This document shows positions 27,422 to 34,990 of a stretch of 64,000 nucleotides of DNA, piece after piece. Below the pieces are notes generated by a model that made no database searches, had not been told where the DNA came from, and was given only the letters and a program-made list of their open reading frames with translations. The stretch is from positions 186,001-250,000 of the forward strand of contig JABTUV010000005.1 of assembly GCA_015075175.1 (NCBI GenBank), given 5' to 3'. The translations under genes were made by a program, and so were the position numbers. Numbering within the stretch: the first letter of the stretch is position 1; each line of letters begins with the position of its first letter. Origin of the DNA: a bacterium. GTDB taxonomy: Bacteria; Hinthialibacterota; Hinthialibacteria; H5-UNCL2.

Positions 27422-28609
27422 TCAATGCGAAACTGCCGGTTCGGAAGTCAGATGAGCGCGGCGGGAGAGGAGCGCCCAGAGGAGGGCGGCCATGGCCGCC
27501 TGGATGACGCCGGCGACCCAGAAGGGGGTGGAGAGGCCGTAAGCGCCCACCAGCCAGCCGGTGAGGGCGGCGCCGGCCGAGGAGCCGAGGCTGTTGACGG
27601 TGCGATTGAAGCCGTAGTTGCCGCCGACGCGTCCCGCCACGAAGATCATGGACACGAACATCTGAGTGCCGAAGATGAGCACGCCGTCGGCCGCCACGTG
27701 GACCAGCCGCACGAAGAAGAAGCCGCCCAGTCCGGTAGTACCCGCGACGAGGGCGAGGGAGAGGCCGGAGACCATCATGGCGAGGACGAGGATGGGAACG
27801 AGCCGGCGGCGCGCGTCGATGGCGTGCCCGGCCCAGCGCGAGGCGAGCGGCATGGCGACGGAGACGACGAGGAAGTAGGCGGCGATTTCGTAGCCGGCGA
27901 GAGACAGCGTATCGTCCATGAATCGGACCAGCGCGTAGTGCTCGGTTCCGAAGTGGATGCCGACGGTGAAGGTGAGGAGGGCCAGGCAGAAGACGGGCAG
28001 GCGGGCGACGTCGCGGACGTACTGGGCCAGGGGGAAGCGCTCGATGGGGGCGTGGGGGAGGCCGAGGGCGAGGGCGAAGCTGAGCGCGTAGAAGGGGAGC
28101 GCGGTGTGAAAGATGATTTCAGGCGGCAGCCGCAGTTGGCAGACCAGGATGGCGCTGGCGGCGGTCCCCAGCGAGTAGCCGGCCAGGCTGGCGCCCACCC
28201 AGAGGGAGAGGCGGCGTCCCCGTGCCTCGCGCTCCAGGGACTTCAGAAGCAGCACGTTGCCGGAGAGGGTCGCCAGCGTCCAGCCGACGCCGGCCATGGC
28301 CATGACGAGGGCCAGCGCGCGCACGTCCGACAGGCGGGGAAGGAGCACGCAGTAGAGGACCGACAGCGCGGCGCCGCATAGAATCAGGGGCCGGCAGGGC
28401 ATGCGGTCGGTGAGCAGACCCAGCACCAGCACGACCATGGGCAGGGCGAGATAATAGACGGACAGGAGGCCGCCGATGCGGTCCTCGGGGATGCCGCGGC
28501 TGGCGAAGTAGAGCGAGAGATACATGCCGATGATGCTGTTGCCCATGGAGAGGCAGAAGGCGAAGAGGTAGAAGCGGAGGAGGGGGCGGGGGCGGGGAGG
28601 GTCGGTCAT
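27422..28609 (-). CDS. Major facilitator superfamily transporter
   Basis: 395 aa with about 12 hydrophobic helices. The start RPLLRFYLFAFCLSMGNSI and the loop between helices 2 and 3 (GLLTDRMPCRPLILCGA, the G-x-x-x-D-R-x-x-R-R-like motif A) are typical of MFS carriers. A second similar loop is AGHAIDARRRLVPILVL. The substrate cannot be told from the sequence. The gene stands alone between repeats, with mqnC downstream on the same strand after a 265-base gap. Confidence 0.75.
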   Translation of the reverse strand: MTDPPRPRPLLRFYLFAFCLSMGNSIIGMYLSLYFASRGIPEDRIGGLLSVYYLALPMVVLVLGLLTDRMPCRPLILCGAALSVLYCVLLPRLSDVRALALVMAMAGVGWTLATLSGNVLLLKSLEREARGRRLSLWVGASLAGYSLGTAASAILVCQLRLPPEIIFHTALPFYALSFALALGLPHAPIERFPLAQYVRDVARLPVFCLALLTFTVGIHFGTEHYALVRFMDDTLSLAGYEIAAYFLVVSVAMPLASRWAGHAIDARRRLVPILVLAMMVSGLSLALVAGTTGLGGFFFVRLVHVAADGVLIFGTQMFVSMIFVAGRVGGNYGFNRTVNSLGSSAGAALTGWLVGAYGLSTPFWVAGVIQAAMAALLWALLSRRAHLTSEPAVSH

Positions 28610-28648
28610 GGTTCCGAAGCCGCGTCAAGCAACATCGTCGCTATCCCT

Positions 28649-28790
28649 CGTCCTCTCGATACGCGGCCCGAAGATACAGCTTGCCTTTGCGCGAAGTCCC
28701 CGGCGGGCCGCTACTGGAGGACTCGGTTTTTTCCCTTTATCGTAAGCTCTCAAGAACTCGGTCTTACTTTCTTGCGAGGGACCTGAGCGA
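28649..28790 (+). repeat. Family A hairpin repeat, long form (A3), with a degenerate second unit
   Basis: CGTCCTCTCGATACGCGGCC opens the left arm; GGGCCGCTACTGGAGGACTC is the right. The arm tip is GCGGCCCG/CGGGCCGC. After a T-rich tail the end is repeated once in decayed form (CTCTCAAGAACTCGGTCTTA). Confidence 0.8.
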
Positions 28791-28874
28791 AGCCCCTTGC
28801 CTCCACCCCGGTGGCCCAGAGCGAAGCCCGAAGGGCGAAGTCGAAGGGCGGAGTTGTATGCGCCAATCCCGGCC

Positions 28875-29909
28875 TCATGCCGCGGCGGGCAGGTGCTTGT
28901 AGTAGGTATTGCGTTTCTGGGGGCGGAAGCCCGCGTCGCTGATGAGGCGGATGAGCCGCTCCTCGGTGATGCTGCGGGAGACGCCGGTGGCGTGGACCAC
29001 GTGCTCCTCCAGAAGCGTGCCTCCCATGTCGTTGGCGCCGAAGAAGAGGCCGATCTGGCCGATCTTCTCGCCGGGGGTCAGCCAGCTGGTCTGTACGTTG
29101 GTGAAGTTGTCCAGGAAGATGCGGGAGAGGGCGAGGGTGCGCAGGAACTCGAAGGCGCCCACTTCGCGCCCGCCCAGTTCGGTGTTGCCGGGTTGATAGG
29201 TCCACGGGATGAAGGCGGTGAAGCCGCCGGTTTCGTCCTGCAACTCCCGTATCCGCAAGAGATGTTCGATGCGCTCCTCGATGGTTTCGATGTGGCCGAA
29301 CATCATGGTGGCGGTCGAGGGCATGCCCAGGCGATGCGCCTGGCGCATCACCTCCAACCACTCGTCGGTCATAGCTTTACCTTTGGTCAGCTCTTTGCGC
29401 ACGCGGTCCACGAGAATCTCGGCGCCGCCGCCGGGCAGGCTGTCCAGGCCGGCGGTTTTCAACCGTTCGAGCACCTCGCGGATGGAGAGGCGTTCCAGCC
29501 GGGCGAGGAAGGCGATTTCCACCGGTGAGAGGCAATGGATGTCCACGGTGGGAAACTCTTTTTTGATATGCGAGAAAAGGCGCTCGAAGTCGGCGAGACG
29601 CCAGTCGGGGTTGAGGCCGCCCTGCATGAGGAGTTGGGTGCCGCCGACGGCGACGAGGGCGTGGATGCGGCGGTCGATCTCGGGCAGGGAGAGGCTGTAG
29701 GCGTCGGGATCGCCGGGGCGGCGATAGAAGGCGCAGAAGCTGCAGGTGGCCGCGCAGACGTTGCTGTAGTTGACGTTGCAGTCGACGACGTAGGTGACGA
29801 CGGCGGGGTCGGACTTTTCGTCGCGGATTTTCCGGGCGCGTTCGCCGAGGCTGTAGAGGTCGGCGCGGCGCCAGAGGGCGAGCGCGTCGTCAGGACTTAT
29901 CCGCGGCAT
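28875..29909 (-). CDS. mqnC: Dehypoxanthine futalosine cyclase (radical SAM)
   Basis: MqnC cyclises dehypoxanthine futalosine in the alternative menaquinone pathway. The radical-SAM cluster is CAATCSFC within VDCNVNYSNVCAATCSFCAF. LLMQGGLNPDW, IHCLSPVEI, LKTAGLDSLPGGGAEIL and QDETGGFTAFIPWTYQPGNT all agree with MqnC, including the C-x-x-x-C-x-x-C spacing. 344 aa is normal. It overlaps mqnA by 20 bases, so the two are one operon. The later pathway genes (mqnB, mqnD) are not in the window. Confidence 0.9.
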   Translation of the reverse strand: MPRISPDDALALWRRADLYSLGERARKIRDEKSDPAVVTYVVDCNVNYSNVCAATCSFCAFYRRPGDPDAYSLSLPEIDRRIHALVAVGGTQLLMQGGLNPDWRLADFERLFSHIKKEFPTVDIHCLSPVEIAFLARLERLSIREVLERLKTAGLDSLPGGGAEILVDRVRKELTKGKAMTDEWLEVMRQAHRLGMPSTATMMFGHIETIEERIEHLLRIRELQDETGGFTAFIPWTYQPGNTELGGREVGAFEFLRTLALSRIFLDNFTNVQTSWLTPGEKIGQIGLFFGANDMGGTLLEEHVVHATGVSRSITEERLIRLISDAGFRPQKRNTYYKHLPAAA

Positions 29910-30636
29910 GGCGGGTGTACTCCTCGAATTGGGCCAGGCCCGCGAGTTCGCGCGGACCCAGCTGATAGAGAATGCGGTTGGTGAGGTAGTCGGCGAGGCG
30001 GTCGGCGGGGATGCGGGTGCGCGCCGACTCGCGGGCGACGATGGTCTGGATGTTTTCGCCGGCCCAATCCAATCCCCGCGCCAGGAGGCCGAGCGTCGCT
30101 TGGGCGTCGCTATCGCCGGCGGCCACGAACAGGCCGAAGACCATGGCGTGGCCGGTCATCTGGAACCAGGCTTCGCCCAGGTCCAGGGCGTCGTAGCCGG
30201 GCATGGGCAGGAGGGCGCGGTCGCCGATCACGAGGACCGCCTCGGGACGCTCGAGGGCGAAGATGTCGGCGGGGACGAGTTCGGCGTCCATGTGAAAGTG
30301 GTGCTTGAGCAGGATATCGAGCATGGCGACGGAAGTGGAGCTGCGCTGGTCGACGGCGATGCGGGAGAGGGAGCGAAAGGGGAGGCGATGAAAGAGCATG
30401 ACGCTGGCGACGGGGCCGCGGCAGGCGACGCCGAACCCCGGCACGCGGCGGACGGTCTCCTTCATGCGCAGGTAGTCGAAGGCGGGGATGAAGGCGGCCT
30501 GGACCGCGCCGGAGGCAAAAAGGCGCGAGAGTTCCCGGGGCGGGCCGTAGACCAGCTGGGGGCCGGGCAAGGCGCCGTATTCATAAGCCGCGATGAACGG
30601 CTTGAGATTGCAGAAGCAAACGACTCCCAGTTTCAC
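29890..30636 (-). CDS. mqnA: Chorismate dehydratase
   Basis: MqnA converts chorismate to 3-enolpyruvyl-benzoate, the entry to the futalosine menaquinone pathway. 248 aa, a periplasmic-binding-protein-like fold. The landmarks are LGVVCFCNLKPFIAAYEYG, FIPAFDYLRM, an S-S-T-S-V-A-M box (VDQRSSTSVAMLDILLKHHF) and LVIGDRALLP, which fit MqnA better than MqnD. Overlap with mqnC supports the pathway assignment. Confidence 0.85.
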   Translation of the reverse strand: MKLGVVCFCNLKPFIAAYEYGALPGPQLVYGPPRELSRLFASGAVQAAFIPAFDYLRMKETVRRVPGFGVACRGPVASVMLFHRLPFRSLSRIAVDQRSSTSVAMLDILLKHHFHMDAELVPADIFALERPEAVLVIGDRALLPMPGYDALDLGEAWFQMTGHAMVFGLFVAAGDSDAQATLGLLARGLDWAGENIQTIVARESARTRIPADRLADYLTNRILYQLGPRELAGLAQFEEYTRHAADKS

Positions 30637-30711
30637 CGTGGGCAGCTCCTGTCAGCGGTGGGCGTCATGCTACCCGGGAGGGCGGGGGCGCACAAGGGGG
30701 GGATTCGGCGC

Positions 30712-30740
30712 TTGTGCCACGGTCGAGCGGGGTGTAATAT
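30712..30740 (+). promoter_or_regulatory. Promoter of the toxin-antitoxin pair
   Basis: TTGTGC (30712-30717), 17 bases, TAATAT (30735-30740), 28 bases before the antitoxin start. Confidence 0.6.
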
Positions 30741-30768
30741 TTGAGCGAAGTTCGCACGAGGAGGGATC

Positions 30769-30990
30769 ATGTCGACGAAGCGCATAACCGTCGCCGATGT
30801 TCTGAGCCTGCCGGTGCACGAGCGACTCCAGTTGGTCCAGGACGTGTGGGACAGCATTGCGGATATTCCCGAGGCGCTTGAGTTGACGGAAGAGGAACGG
30901 GCCGAGCTGGACCGCCGCCTGGAGGCCTACCACCGGGATCCCTCGGGGACGCTTGCGTGGGATGAGGTCAAGGCCCACCTGTTGCCGTGA
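30769..30990 (+). CDS. Antitoxin of the addiction-module (RelB/TIGR02574-like) family
   Basis: 73 aa: VLSLPVHERLQLVQDVWDSI and LTEEERAELDRRLEAYHRDP, then WDEVKAHLL. This is the standard pattern of the unstable antitoxin family that pairs with ParE/RelE toxins. The toxin gene overlaps its end by 4 bases (GTGA). It follows a GAGGAGGG ribosome site and its own promoter. The protein probably represses that promoter together with the toxin, which is family knowledge. Confidence 0.85.
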   Translation: MSTKRITVADVLSLPVHERLQLVQDVWDSIADIPEALELTEEERAELDRRLEAYHRDPSGTLAWDEVKAHLLP

Positions 30991-31295
30991 GGTCCCGACT
31001 TGCCGTTCGCCTTGTCGCGGAAGCCAGGGCGGATGTAGCCGAGGCCTGCCGATGGTACGAGAATCGCGTTGCGGGGCTCGGGCGTGGATTCCTGACCCAG
31101 GTTGACGCGGCGTTGGAACGTTTGGCAAACAACCTATTGTCTTGCCCGCTCGTTCATCGAGGCATACGCCGCGCACTTCTGGTACGCTTCCCCTATGCGG
31201 TGTATTATCTCGCGCATGAGGATCATATCATCGTGCTGGCCGTTCTTCATTGCCGGCGCCATCCCAGAGTGGTGCAGAAGCGTGCGAGGCAATGA
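30987..31295 (+). CDS. ParE/RelE-family toxin
   Basis: 102 aa with VAEARADVAEACRWYENRV and a C-terminal half FPYAVYYLAHEDHIIVLAVL followed by HCRRHPRVVQKR, the typical ParE/RelE core. ParE-type toxins attack gyrase and RelE types cut mRNA; the sequence does not tell which. GTG start inside the antitoxin end. Confidence 0.85.
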   Translation: MRSRLAVRLVAEARADVAEACRWYENRVAGLGRGFLTQVDAALERLANNLLSCPLVHRGIRRALLVRFPYAVYYLAHEDHIIVLAVLHCRRHPRVVQKRARQ

Positions 31296-31353
31296 TCGCT
31301 TTGAGGCGATGCACTTATCTCGGCCTTTCCAGCGGCCGGAACGGTGCGTCCAC

Positions 31354-31701
31354 TCAACCACGATCGGATTCATACAGCACCGTTCCGTGATCCAGGGCTT
31401 CGCGGATCAGGGGATCGCCGTGTCGGTAGCGGAAGGCCACGTCGTCGGGGCGTCGGGCCAAGAGGTCCAGCGGAATGCGCGCGTCGATACGGTTGAGAAT
31501 CTCCAGCGACATGCGGAAGTTGCTTTGCTGGAAGGGCAGCACCACGAGCAGGTCCACGTCGGAGTCGGGCGTGGGACGGCCGTACGCGTAAGAACCGAAA
31601 AGAATGATGCGCTGCGGCGCAAAGGCATCCACGATCCGCCGCGTTAACCGGCGGATTTCCTCCTTATCGACCAATCCGTTCAGCATCGCTGCACTTTTCA
31701 T
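31354..31701 (-). CDS. Minimal nucleotidyltransferase (MntA-like)
   Basis: 115 aa. The nucleotidyltransferase signature is IILFGSYAYGRPTPDSDVDL (G-S-x-(8)-S-D-x-D), with a third carboxylate in ARIPLDLLARRPDD. Such proteins often act as antitoxins paired with a HEPN protein. No HEPN gene is next to it; the neighbours are the ParE toxin (convergent) and a glycosidase-like gene. Confidence 0.8.
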   Translation of the reverse strand: MKSAAMLNGLVDKEEIRRLTRRIVDAFAPQRIILFGSYAYGRPTPDSDVDLLVVLPFQQSNFRMSLEILNRIDARIPLDLLARRPDDVAFRYRHGDPLIREALDHGTVLYESDRG

Positions 31702-31738
31702 GCGCTGTCACATGATACGCGCGACGGGCGTGGTGTGT

Positions 31739-33085
31739 CTACCGGCTTCCGCCCGCGGTTCGAACCACCTCCCAAAGTTCCTCGTCGCCCAGGAGGTTGC
31801 GGGCGGAGAAGAGGCTCCAGCCGCCAGCGTGGGTTTGTGCGAAGCGCATCTGGCGCAGGAGCTGGTCCGGGTCGGCGAGGTTTTTGTAGACGCCCACGCC
31901 CGCGATCACGCGGGCGGGCTGGGGTGCGAACTCGACCGCCTGTCGCAGTTGGCGCGAAAAGAGCCTGCCGTCGATGGTATAGGACATGAGATAGACCTCA
32001 TCGACCAGGCCGCTTTCCAGCCAGCCCGGCCAGTCCTGGTAGAAGGTGAGGTAGGCGCGCTCGGGGAAGGGAATCACGCTGGCGGAGAGGCGGGCGGCGG
32101 GGCGGAGGCGGTCGCGCGCCTGGCGCACGCGCCGCACGATGCCGGTAATGCGCTCGCGGCGCCATTCGTCCCATTGCCAGCAGGCGCGCTCGTAGGCCGC
32201 CTCGCCCATTTCCTGCACGTGCCGACGCCGTTGTCGCAAGAGCTCGAGCGGATCGCTGCCGCCGTCGATACGGTAGGCCGCCAGCGCCGCCGGGTTGTAT
32301 CCGAAGGTGCGATTGGGCGGATAATAGAGGCCGGTGGAAAACGCATGGGTTGACGGATAGCGGATGAAGTCGAGTTGGACGCCGTCCAGGTCGTAGCGTT
32401 CAAGCACCTCGCTGTAGAGGCGTTCGAGGTAGTCGCCCACCTCGGGATGGCCGGGATCGAGCCAGACGGCCTCCAGCCAGTCGGCGGCCATTTCGCTCGG
32501 GGTGTAGTCGGAGAGTTTCCTTCCGCGGTCGTCGAACATGACCCAGTCGGGATGGGCGGCGAGGATCGTGCCCGTCGCGTCTCGGGTACGTCCGACGAGG
32601 GTAGCCAGGTAGGCGTAGACCTCCAGGCCCTCCTTGTGGGCGCGGGTGATGAAGCGCGAGAGGGCGTCGGGCGAGCCATCGGCTACGCGGCTGGGGGCGA
32701 CGCGGGAGGGATACTGCGCCCGGCCTGCCGAGTACACGAGCAGGAGCAGGCGGTTGAGTCCGGCGGCCTTGGCGGCGGCCAGGGTTCTTTGGCTCTGCGC
32801 GGCATCCTGAAACGCGCCGGGATAGGTCCACATGGCGCGCACCGGGGGGCGCGTCACTTCCCTCTCAACAAGGGGGGCTGGAGGTGATTCCGCTCCGTCC
32901 TTGATGAAGGGGGTTGGAAGGGACTCGGCTCCCGCCTCAACAAGGGGGGTCGGGGGGGACTCCGCTTCCCCTTTAACAAGGGGGGCTGGGGGGGATAATC
33001 CGCGTCCCACCAGCACCCCGCAGGTGAACGCGAGCGCCAGGCAGAGCGTGAACAGCGCGAGGACGCTAGCCGTTTTCCACCACAT
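31739..33085 (-). CDS. GHL10-like (DUF187) glycosidase, membrane-anchored, with an inserted repeat
   Basis: The start is ATG 33085 (MWWKTASVLALFTLCLALAF), a signal anchor, inside the end of the preceding gene. Residues about 30-75 are a Pro-rich linker made of four copies of an S-P-P-x-P-L-V-K-G/E unit. From about residue 85 a TIM-barrel follows with RAMWTYPGAFQDA, LNRLLLLVYSAGRAQYPS, DYTPSEMAADWLEAVWLDPG, YDLDGVQLDFIRYP and LVDEVYLMSYTID. These are the landmarks of the GHL10/DUF187 family, in which the Asp of D-G-[VI]-x-x-D is catalytic. Polysaccharide hydrolysis outside the cytoplasm is inferred; substrate unknown. Confidence 0.75.
   Translation of the reverse strand: MWWKTASVLALFTLCLALAFTCGVLVGRGLSPPAPLVKGEAESPPTPLVEAGAESLPTPFIKDGAESPPAPLVEREVTRPPVRAMWTYPGAFQDAAQSQRTLAAAKAAGLNRLLLLVYSAGRAQYPSRVAPSRVADGSPDALSRFITRAHKEGLEVYAYLATLVGRTRDATGTILAAHPDWVMFDDRGRKLSDYTPSEMAADWLEAVWLDPGHPEVGDYLERLYSEVLERYDLDGVQLDFIRYPSTHAFSTGLYYPPNRTFGYNPAALAAYRIDGGSDPLELLRQRRRHVQEMGEAAYERACWQWDEWRRERITGIVRRVRQARDRLRPAARLSASVIPFPERAYLTFYQDWPGWLESGLVDEVYLMSYTIDGRLFSRQLRQAVEFAPQPARVIAGVGVYKNLADPDQLLRQMRFAQTHAGGWSLFSARNLLGDEELWEVVRTAGGSR
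32856..32997. repeat. Four copies of the CCCCCTTGTTGAGG-type repeat within the glycosidase gene
   Basis: The plus strand reads CAACAAGGGGGGCTGGAGG and three variants of it, about 33-36 bases apart, including TTTAACAAGGGGGGCTGGGG. On the coding strand this gives the SPPAPLVKGE-type repeats without breaking the frame. Confidence 0.8.
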
Positions 33086-33971
33086 GGGTTCCGGCCAGTT
33101 TGTCGTGCAGGCTGCTGCCAGGAACGACAAGCGCGGAAAGCGCGGTGATGCAGAAAAGAAGGAAGAAGCAGAGGTCGCGCAGGAAGGCGAGGAGGAAGCC
33201 GGGGGGTCGGCCGCGCCGATCCACCAGCCGGATGCCGACGAAGAGCATTCCGGGCGTTTGGCCGGCGGCGGCGTGGGAGAGGGAGAAATAGAGGACGGCG
33301 AAGTAGGCCAGGATGGACAAGACCGCGGTGGAGGCGGCGGAGGACAGGTCGAGGGCGCCGGGGCCGAGCATCGCCAGGAGGATGGCCTGGGCGACGGCGG
33401 TCGCCAGGCAGAAGGAGCAGGTGACGAGGGCCAGATCCACGGCGAGGGCGAAAGCGCGGCGCAGGGGATGGGCGGGGCGGTCGGTCGTCGGCTTTGCGGG
33501 GAGCGGGGAGGGAGGCGCGACTTCGGGCGCGGGGGGATCGACGGGGCCGCCGCGGCGGCGCGCTTCCTCGGCCCAGAAGCGGGCGCGGGGATGGTCGGGC
33601 GCAAGTTCGAGGGCGCGCTGGAAGGCGCGTTCCGCGTGGCGATAGGCGGAGGTTCGGTAATACGCACCACCGAGGCGGAACCAGGTCTCGGCATGGTTGG
33701 GGGCGCGGTTGAGCGCCTCTTGAAAGGAGGCAAAGGCGCCCAGGAGGTCGCCGGCCTCGACCTGTGCGACGGCGCGATCCGACCAGGCGGCGGCGTCCTG
33801 CGGGGCAGTGGGCGAAGGCGCCGGCGCGGAGGGTTCCCTTTCGGTTTGGATCAGGACTTCGCCGAGCAGCGCGGCCAGCGGCGGCGGGGAAGGCGGAAGC
33901 GCCAGCCCGCAGTGCGGGCAGACCGTGGCCTCCGGCGGCGTCTCTTCTTTACAACGGGGACATTGCGGCAT
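33066..33971 (-). CDS. Zinc-ribbon, TPR and RDD-domain membrane protein
   Basis: The start is 33971 (MPQCPRCKEETPPEATVCPH), a zinc ribbon with CPRC/CPHC pairs. A TPR pair follows (AVAQVEAGDLLGAFASFQEA, AYYRTSAYRHAERAFQRALE). A C-terminal RDD domain comes last (RRAFALAVDLALVTCSF, GQTPGMLFVGIRLVDRRGRP) with about three membrane helices. The domain mixture is known from deltaproteobacteria and candidate phyla; its function is unknown. The glycosidase gene starts inside its last codons, so the pair is translated together. Confidence 0.75.
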   Translation of the reverse strand: MPQCPRCKEETPPEATVCPHCGLALPPSPPPLAALLGEVLIQTEREPSAPAPSPTAPQDAAAWSDRAVAQVEAGDLLGAFASFQEALNRAPNHAETWFRLGGAYYRTSAYRHAERAFQRALELAPDHPRARFWAEEARRRGGPVDPPAPEVAPPSPLPAKPTTDRPAHPLRRAFALAVDLALVTCSFCLATAVAQAILLAMLGPGALDLSSAASTAVLSILAYFAVLYFSLSHAAAGQTPGMLFVGIRLVDRRGRPPGFLLAFLRDLCFFLLFCITALSALVVPGSSLHDKLAGTHVVENG

Positions 33972-34088
33972 GGGGGCATCTTGAACGCGGGTGGTCCTGA
34001 AATCAAGCCAACAAAGGGCTTTTCTCCGAGCCGGAGCGGATTTACTATGGCGGCGAGGAAATATTTGGCTTGGGATGGCAGGCGCAGG

Positions 34089-34109
34089 CGCAGCACGCTG
34101 CGCAACTAC
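34089..34109 (-). repeat. Family C repeat, reversed copy
   Basis: GCGCAGCACGCTGCGCAACT plus one base is the exact reverse complement of 304-324. Confidence 0.8.
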
Positions 34110-34187
34110 GGCGTCTCGCTGCCAGCTAAGATATGGCGGACGTAATATAAACGACGGGACCGCAACGTTGCGCCGGGAGGTCGCCCT

Positions 34188-34664
34188 ATGGGCATCAAGG
34201 AAGCCGTAATGGAGGGGATGAAAGAGGCCATGAAGGAGCGGCGGGAGCCGGACCTGTCGGCTCTGCGCATGGTGCGGGCGGAGATTCTCAAGCTGGAGAA
34301 GTCGGGTTCGCACAAGGAAGTGGGGGACGCGCAGATGATCGAGATTCTCTCGCGGCTGATCCGGCAGCGGAGAGAGAGCATCGAGCAGTTTCGCAAAGGG
34401 GGCCGGGAGGACTTGGCGAGCCGCGAGGAGGCGGAAATCCGGGCGCTGGAGGGGTATTTGCCGGCGGGACTTTCCGAAGAGGAGGTCGAGGCGGCGATTG
34501 CGGCCGTGATGGCGGAGACGGGCGCGCGGAGCGAGAAGGAGCTGGGGCGGGTGATGGGTGCGGTAGTGGGTCGGCTGAAGGCGACGGGCCGGCCCTTTGA
34601 CGCGGGGGCGGTCAACGCCAAAGTTCGCGCGCGCCTGGCGGCGTTGGGTTCGTCTGGGACGTGA
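34188..34664 (+). CDS. yqeY: GatB/YqeY-domain protein
   Basis: 158 aa of the usual YqeY length. Landmarks: MKEAMKERREPDLSALRMVR (normally M-K-x-x-[MD]-x-x-x-L-x-x-[IL]-R), IRQRRESIEQFRKGGREDLA and EEAEIRALEGYLPAGLSEEE. The C-terminal helical domain matches the tRNA-binding tail domain of GatB. Function not established in general. It has a good ribosome site (GGGAGG). A -10-like TAATAT is at 34143-34148 without a clear -35. Confidence 0.85.
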   Translation: MGIKEAVMEGMKEAMKERREPDLSALRMVRAEILKLEKSGSHKEVGDAQMIEILSRLIRQRRESIEQFRKGGREDLASREEAEIRALEGYLPAGLSEEEVEAAIAAVMAETGARSEKELGRVMGAVVGRLKATGRPFDAGAVNAKVRARLAALGSSGT

Positions 34665-34990
34665 ACGCGGAGGCCGCTCCGAAGGCGGGCCGGCCGCATC
34701 GAGGCCGTCCTCTCGATACGCGGCCCGTAGTTACATCACGCATCAAGGCGAAGATCTCGTCGGGCCGCTACTCGAGGACACGGTTTTTCTTTCTTTCGGG
34801 ACTACTGGAGGACACGGTTTTTCTTTCTTTCGGGACCACTGGAGGACACGGTTTTTCTTTCTTTCGGGACTACTGGAGGACACGGTTTTTCTTTCTATCG
34901 GGACTACTGGAGGACACGGTTTTTCTTTCTTTCGGGAGTACTGGAGGACACGGTTTTTCTTTTTCTTGGACCTACACATCAGCGGGTGTT
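34665..34990 (+). repeat. Family A hairpin repeat (A4) with six 34-bp tandem units
   Basis: The hairpin part is 34704-34785 (left GCCGTCCTCTCGATACGCGG, right GGGCCGCTACTCGAGGACAC). The end GAGGACACGGTTTTTCTTTC then repeats at 34774, 34808, 34842, 34876, 34910 and 34944, exactly 34 bases apart and nearly identical. It fills the gap between two converging genes. No gene was seen. Confidence 0.95.

Noticed and set aside
34774-34978. Regular 34-bp array, CRISPR-like at first sight
   Set aside because: The whole unit repeats, with no distinct variable spacers, and no cas genes are near.
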